NCBI GenBank assembly: GCA_041661865.1
Contig: JBAZTO010000026.1
Span: 1-52,513 of the forward strand
Direction: 5' to 3'
DNA: 52,513 bases
DNA from: JBAZTO01 sp041661865
GTDB taxonomy: Bacteria > Planctomycetota > Phycisphaerae > SM23-33
Shown here: positions 51,109 to 52,513 of the stretch, piece by piece
Position numbering within the stretch: position 1 is the first letter of the stretch
Layout of the letters: the number at the start of each line of letters is the position of its first letter
Translations under genes and position numbers: made by a program
Notes under the pieces: model-generated
Databases searched by the model: none
What the model was told of the DNA's origin: nothing
What the model saw: the letters and a program-made list of their open reading frames with translations, nothing else

Positions 51109-52416
51109 TCAGTTCTTGGGGATCGGGAAGGACAAGAACCAAAGCGGCACTTTGCTCCTGTCCTTAGGGTCTCCGGTTTCAGGCTGGCCGGTGCCCAGGA
51201 GGTAGAAGTTCTCTTTGTCACTCTCGCCGCCGAATCGTTGCGGCCGGTCAGTATGGATCACGTACCCGGCGAAATTGTTGGCGTCCGCGTTTGCCAGGCG
51301 TCGCTCATTGCTCAGCGCCAGGCCGCTGGAAACATCCAGATCCCACAAATGAAGTTCGTTGTTGCGAATCCCCATGAGATGCCATCGCCCGGCCGAATCG
51401 ACCAGGAACTTGGTCTTTCCGGATGGATAGTCCACCGGCTTGATATCGACATCCAGCCCCTTGCCGATAGTCGCAAGATAGCCGTGGCTGCCCTTGTCGA
51501 GATCTTCTTTGGTCTGCCCACCTTTCGTTGCGTAGGTCAGATACGTCTTGCCGTCATCGGCCTGGTAGGCATCAAACAGATAGGTGACACCCCACGGCTC
51601 GCCCGCGATCAGCTTGTGTTCCCACTGGCTCTTGGTCAGGTCCTCGCATCGGGCCACGCGGACGTATCGCCACACGCCAGCGCCGCCGTCACTTTTGCCA
51701 TCGGCCGCGAAGGCATTGTAAGACTGCATCACCAGCAAGACCGATTTCCCTCGCAGGAAAATGGCCTCGTAGCCGTATCGATTCTCTATGGGCGGAATGC
51801 CCCCAATCTGCCTAGTGTACCAAGTATCGCTGGCGGCGTCATAGAAGGCCGTGGAAACCAGTTGCGGGCCGCCATGGGCCTCCGCCCACATGAACAGGAT
51901 ATTGCCCTCAGGGCTGATCGCTGCCCCAGGATGCGTGGAACGAACCACGTACTTCTGCTCCCAACGGGAAACGTCGGCATTGGGACCCGATCGGTACATC
52001 TCGCAGGTATCCTCTGATGCACGGCCGAGGATCCAAAACCGCCCCTTGGGGTCGACCATCAGGACGTAGGGTTGGAAGGCCAGTCGGCAGGCCTCGGACC
52101 AAGTGCCATCTTTGTCGCGGCGGTAGAGGACGCCGTTGTTCTTGTTGGGATTGTTGGGATCATTCGGGTCGACGACGGTGGCGATGGCATAAAGCGCCCC
52201 GCCGTATCGAACCAATTTTGACGTGTGCCAGCCGTGAATCGTCCCATCTTTCACGCCGTCACTGATCTTCTGGAGGGTGGTGGGGATCACGGGCAGGTCC
52301 GCCGGGGCACTTGCGGAAGTTGGGGCACTCTCGGCAGCCGTGCAGGCCGCAGTGAAGAAGGATATCGCTAAGAATCCACAAATATGAGCCGCGCGGCGTG
52401 CAAGAGAGCTGTGCAT
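51109..52416 (-). CDS. Exported beta-propeller-like protein (BNR-type), probable lipoprotein
   Basis: A 435-residue protein with an N-terminal signal ending SFFTAACTAA, a lipobox-like site with Cys 25, followed by an Ala/Ser/Pro linker. The mature part shows repeated strand motifs with W and D/G turns (LYAIATVVDPNDPNNPNKNN, GRFWILGRA, GNILFMWAEAHGG, GRWHLMGIRNNELHLWDLD). These indicate a five- to seven-bladed propeller of the BNR/sialidase-like type. No catalytic motif was recognised; propeller lyases or glycan-binding proteins are both possible. The ATG at 52416 has AGGAG seven bases upstream. It is the first gene of the - strand block GH28, membrane protein, GH38, kinase-HAD. Confidence 0.75.
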   Translation of the reverse strand: MHSSLARRAAHICGFLAISFFTAACTAAESAPTSASAPADLPVIPTTLQKISDGVKDGTIHGWHTSKLVRYGGALYAIATVVDPNDPNNPNKNNGVLYRRDKDGTWSEACRLAFQPYVLMVDPKGRFWILGRASEDTCEMYRSGPNADVSRWEQKYVVRSTHPGAAISPEGNILFMWAEAHGGPQLVSTAFYDAASDTWYTRQIGGIPPIENRYGYEAIFLRGKSVLLVMQSYNAFAADGKSDGGAGVWRYVRVARCEDLTKSQWEHKLIAGEPWGVTYLFDAYQADDGKTYLTYATKGGQTKEDLDKGSHGYLATIGKGLDVDIKPVDYPSGKTKFLVDSAGRWHLMGIRNNELHLWDLDVSSGLALSNERRLANADANNFAGYVIHTDRPQRFGGESDKENFYLLGTGQPETGDPKDRSKVPLWFLSFPIPKN

Positions 52417-52513
52417 GTATCACTCCTGAGGTTGGTCACATAAGACAGCCGAACTTCATGGTCAACGATCCTTGACGACGTAGTATAGTGAAGAGTCCGC
52501 CTTCTGTTCGTCA
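52417..52513 (-). promoter_or_regulatory. Upstream region of the propeller-like gene (edge of window)
   Basis: Ninety-seven bases up to the window edge. They contain AAGACAGCCGAACTTC (52442-52457), repeated exactly at 51075-51090 upstream of the GH28 start. No promoter boxes were identified with confidence. Confidence 0.3.

Noticed and set aside
1..52513. tRNA, rRNA, CRISPR arrays, transposases, SusC/SusD, transcription regulators
   Set aside because: Looked for in all intergenic stretches and gene products; none found.

Overview
The window is a high-G+C (roughly 60-65 %) bacterial chromosome segment. The gene set and intergenic style suggest a Planctomycetota/PVC-type bacterium, most likely Phycisphaerae-like. 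Pointers are the many glycoside hydrolases and a Cys-type sulfatase with no SusC/SusD pair, long shadow frames, and dispersed palindromes between genes. This placement is an inference; there is no rRNA or tRNA in the window to test it.

Positions 1-12,470 are mostly housekeeping. A truncated O-mannosyltransferase-like membrane protein runs off the left edge. It is followed by scpA, a RidA-family gene and mutY on +. On - come purA-uppS, a rhomboid-TPR protein and two polytopic membrane proteins. A lower-G+C NucS/DUF91-like nuclease gene sits between purA and a MEMO1-family gene (amrB), whose leader holds a three-way-junction structure with a U-tract. pgsA-like and ribBA follow on +.

Positions 12,900-52,420 are one large glycan-degradation region. 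On + are a GH63/GH37-like hydrolase and an exported pectate lyase with a long leader. A - strand run contains an exported esterase, a sulfatase, an unassigned 730-residue protein and GH78. A + run contains GH38, GH29, GH29 and a GH29-like protein. A divergent pair follows, GH51 (-) and a 1321-residue GH2 (+), with a UroD/MtaA-like protein and an exported GH141-like beta-helix protein after the GH2. The last block is a - strand run of five genes: an exported beta-propeller-like protein, exported GH28, a polytopic membrane protein of the DUF6785 type, a second GH38, and a PfkB-kinase/HAD-phosphatase fusion.

How the genes could work together (inference): pectate lyase, GH28, the GH141-like protein, the esterase and the propeller protein carry signal peptides and would act outside the cytoplasm. 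GH78, GH38 x2, GH29 x2, GH29-like, GH51, GH2, the sulfatase and the UroD-like protein lack recognisable signal peptides and would finish imported oligosaccharides inside. The activities (galacturonate, rhamnose, fucose, arabinose, mannose, sulfate, possibly O-methyl groups) fit a complex pectin such as rhamnogalacturonan, or a sulfated, fucosylated, methylated algal glycan. No transcription factor, two-component system or canonical sugar transporter is visible, so control and uptake must be encoded elsewhere or by the unassigned membrane protein.

No tRNA, rRNA, CRISPR array, insertion sequence or phage gene was recognised.
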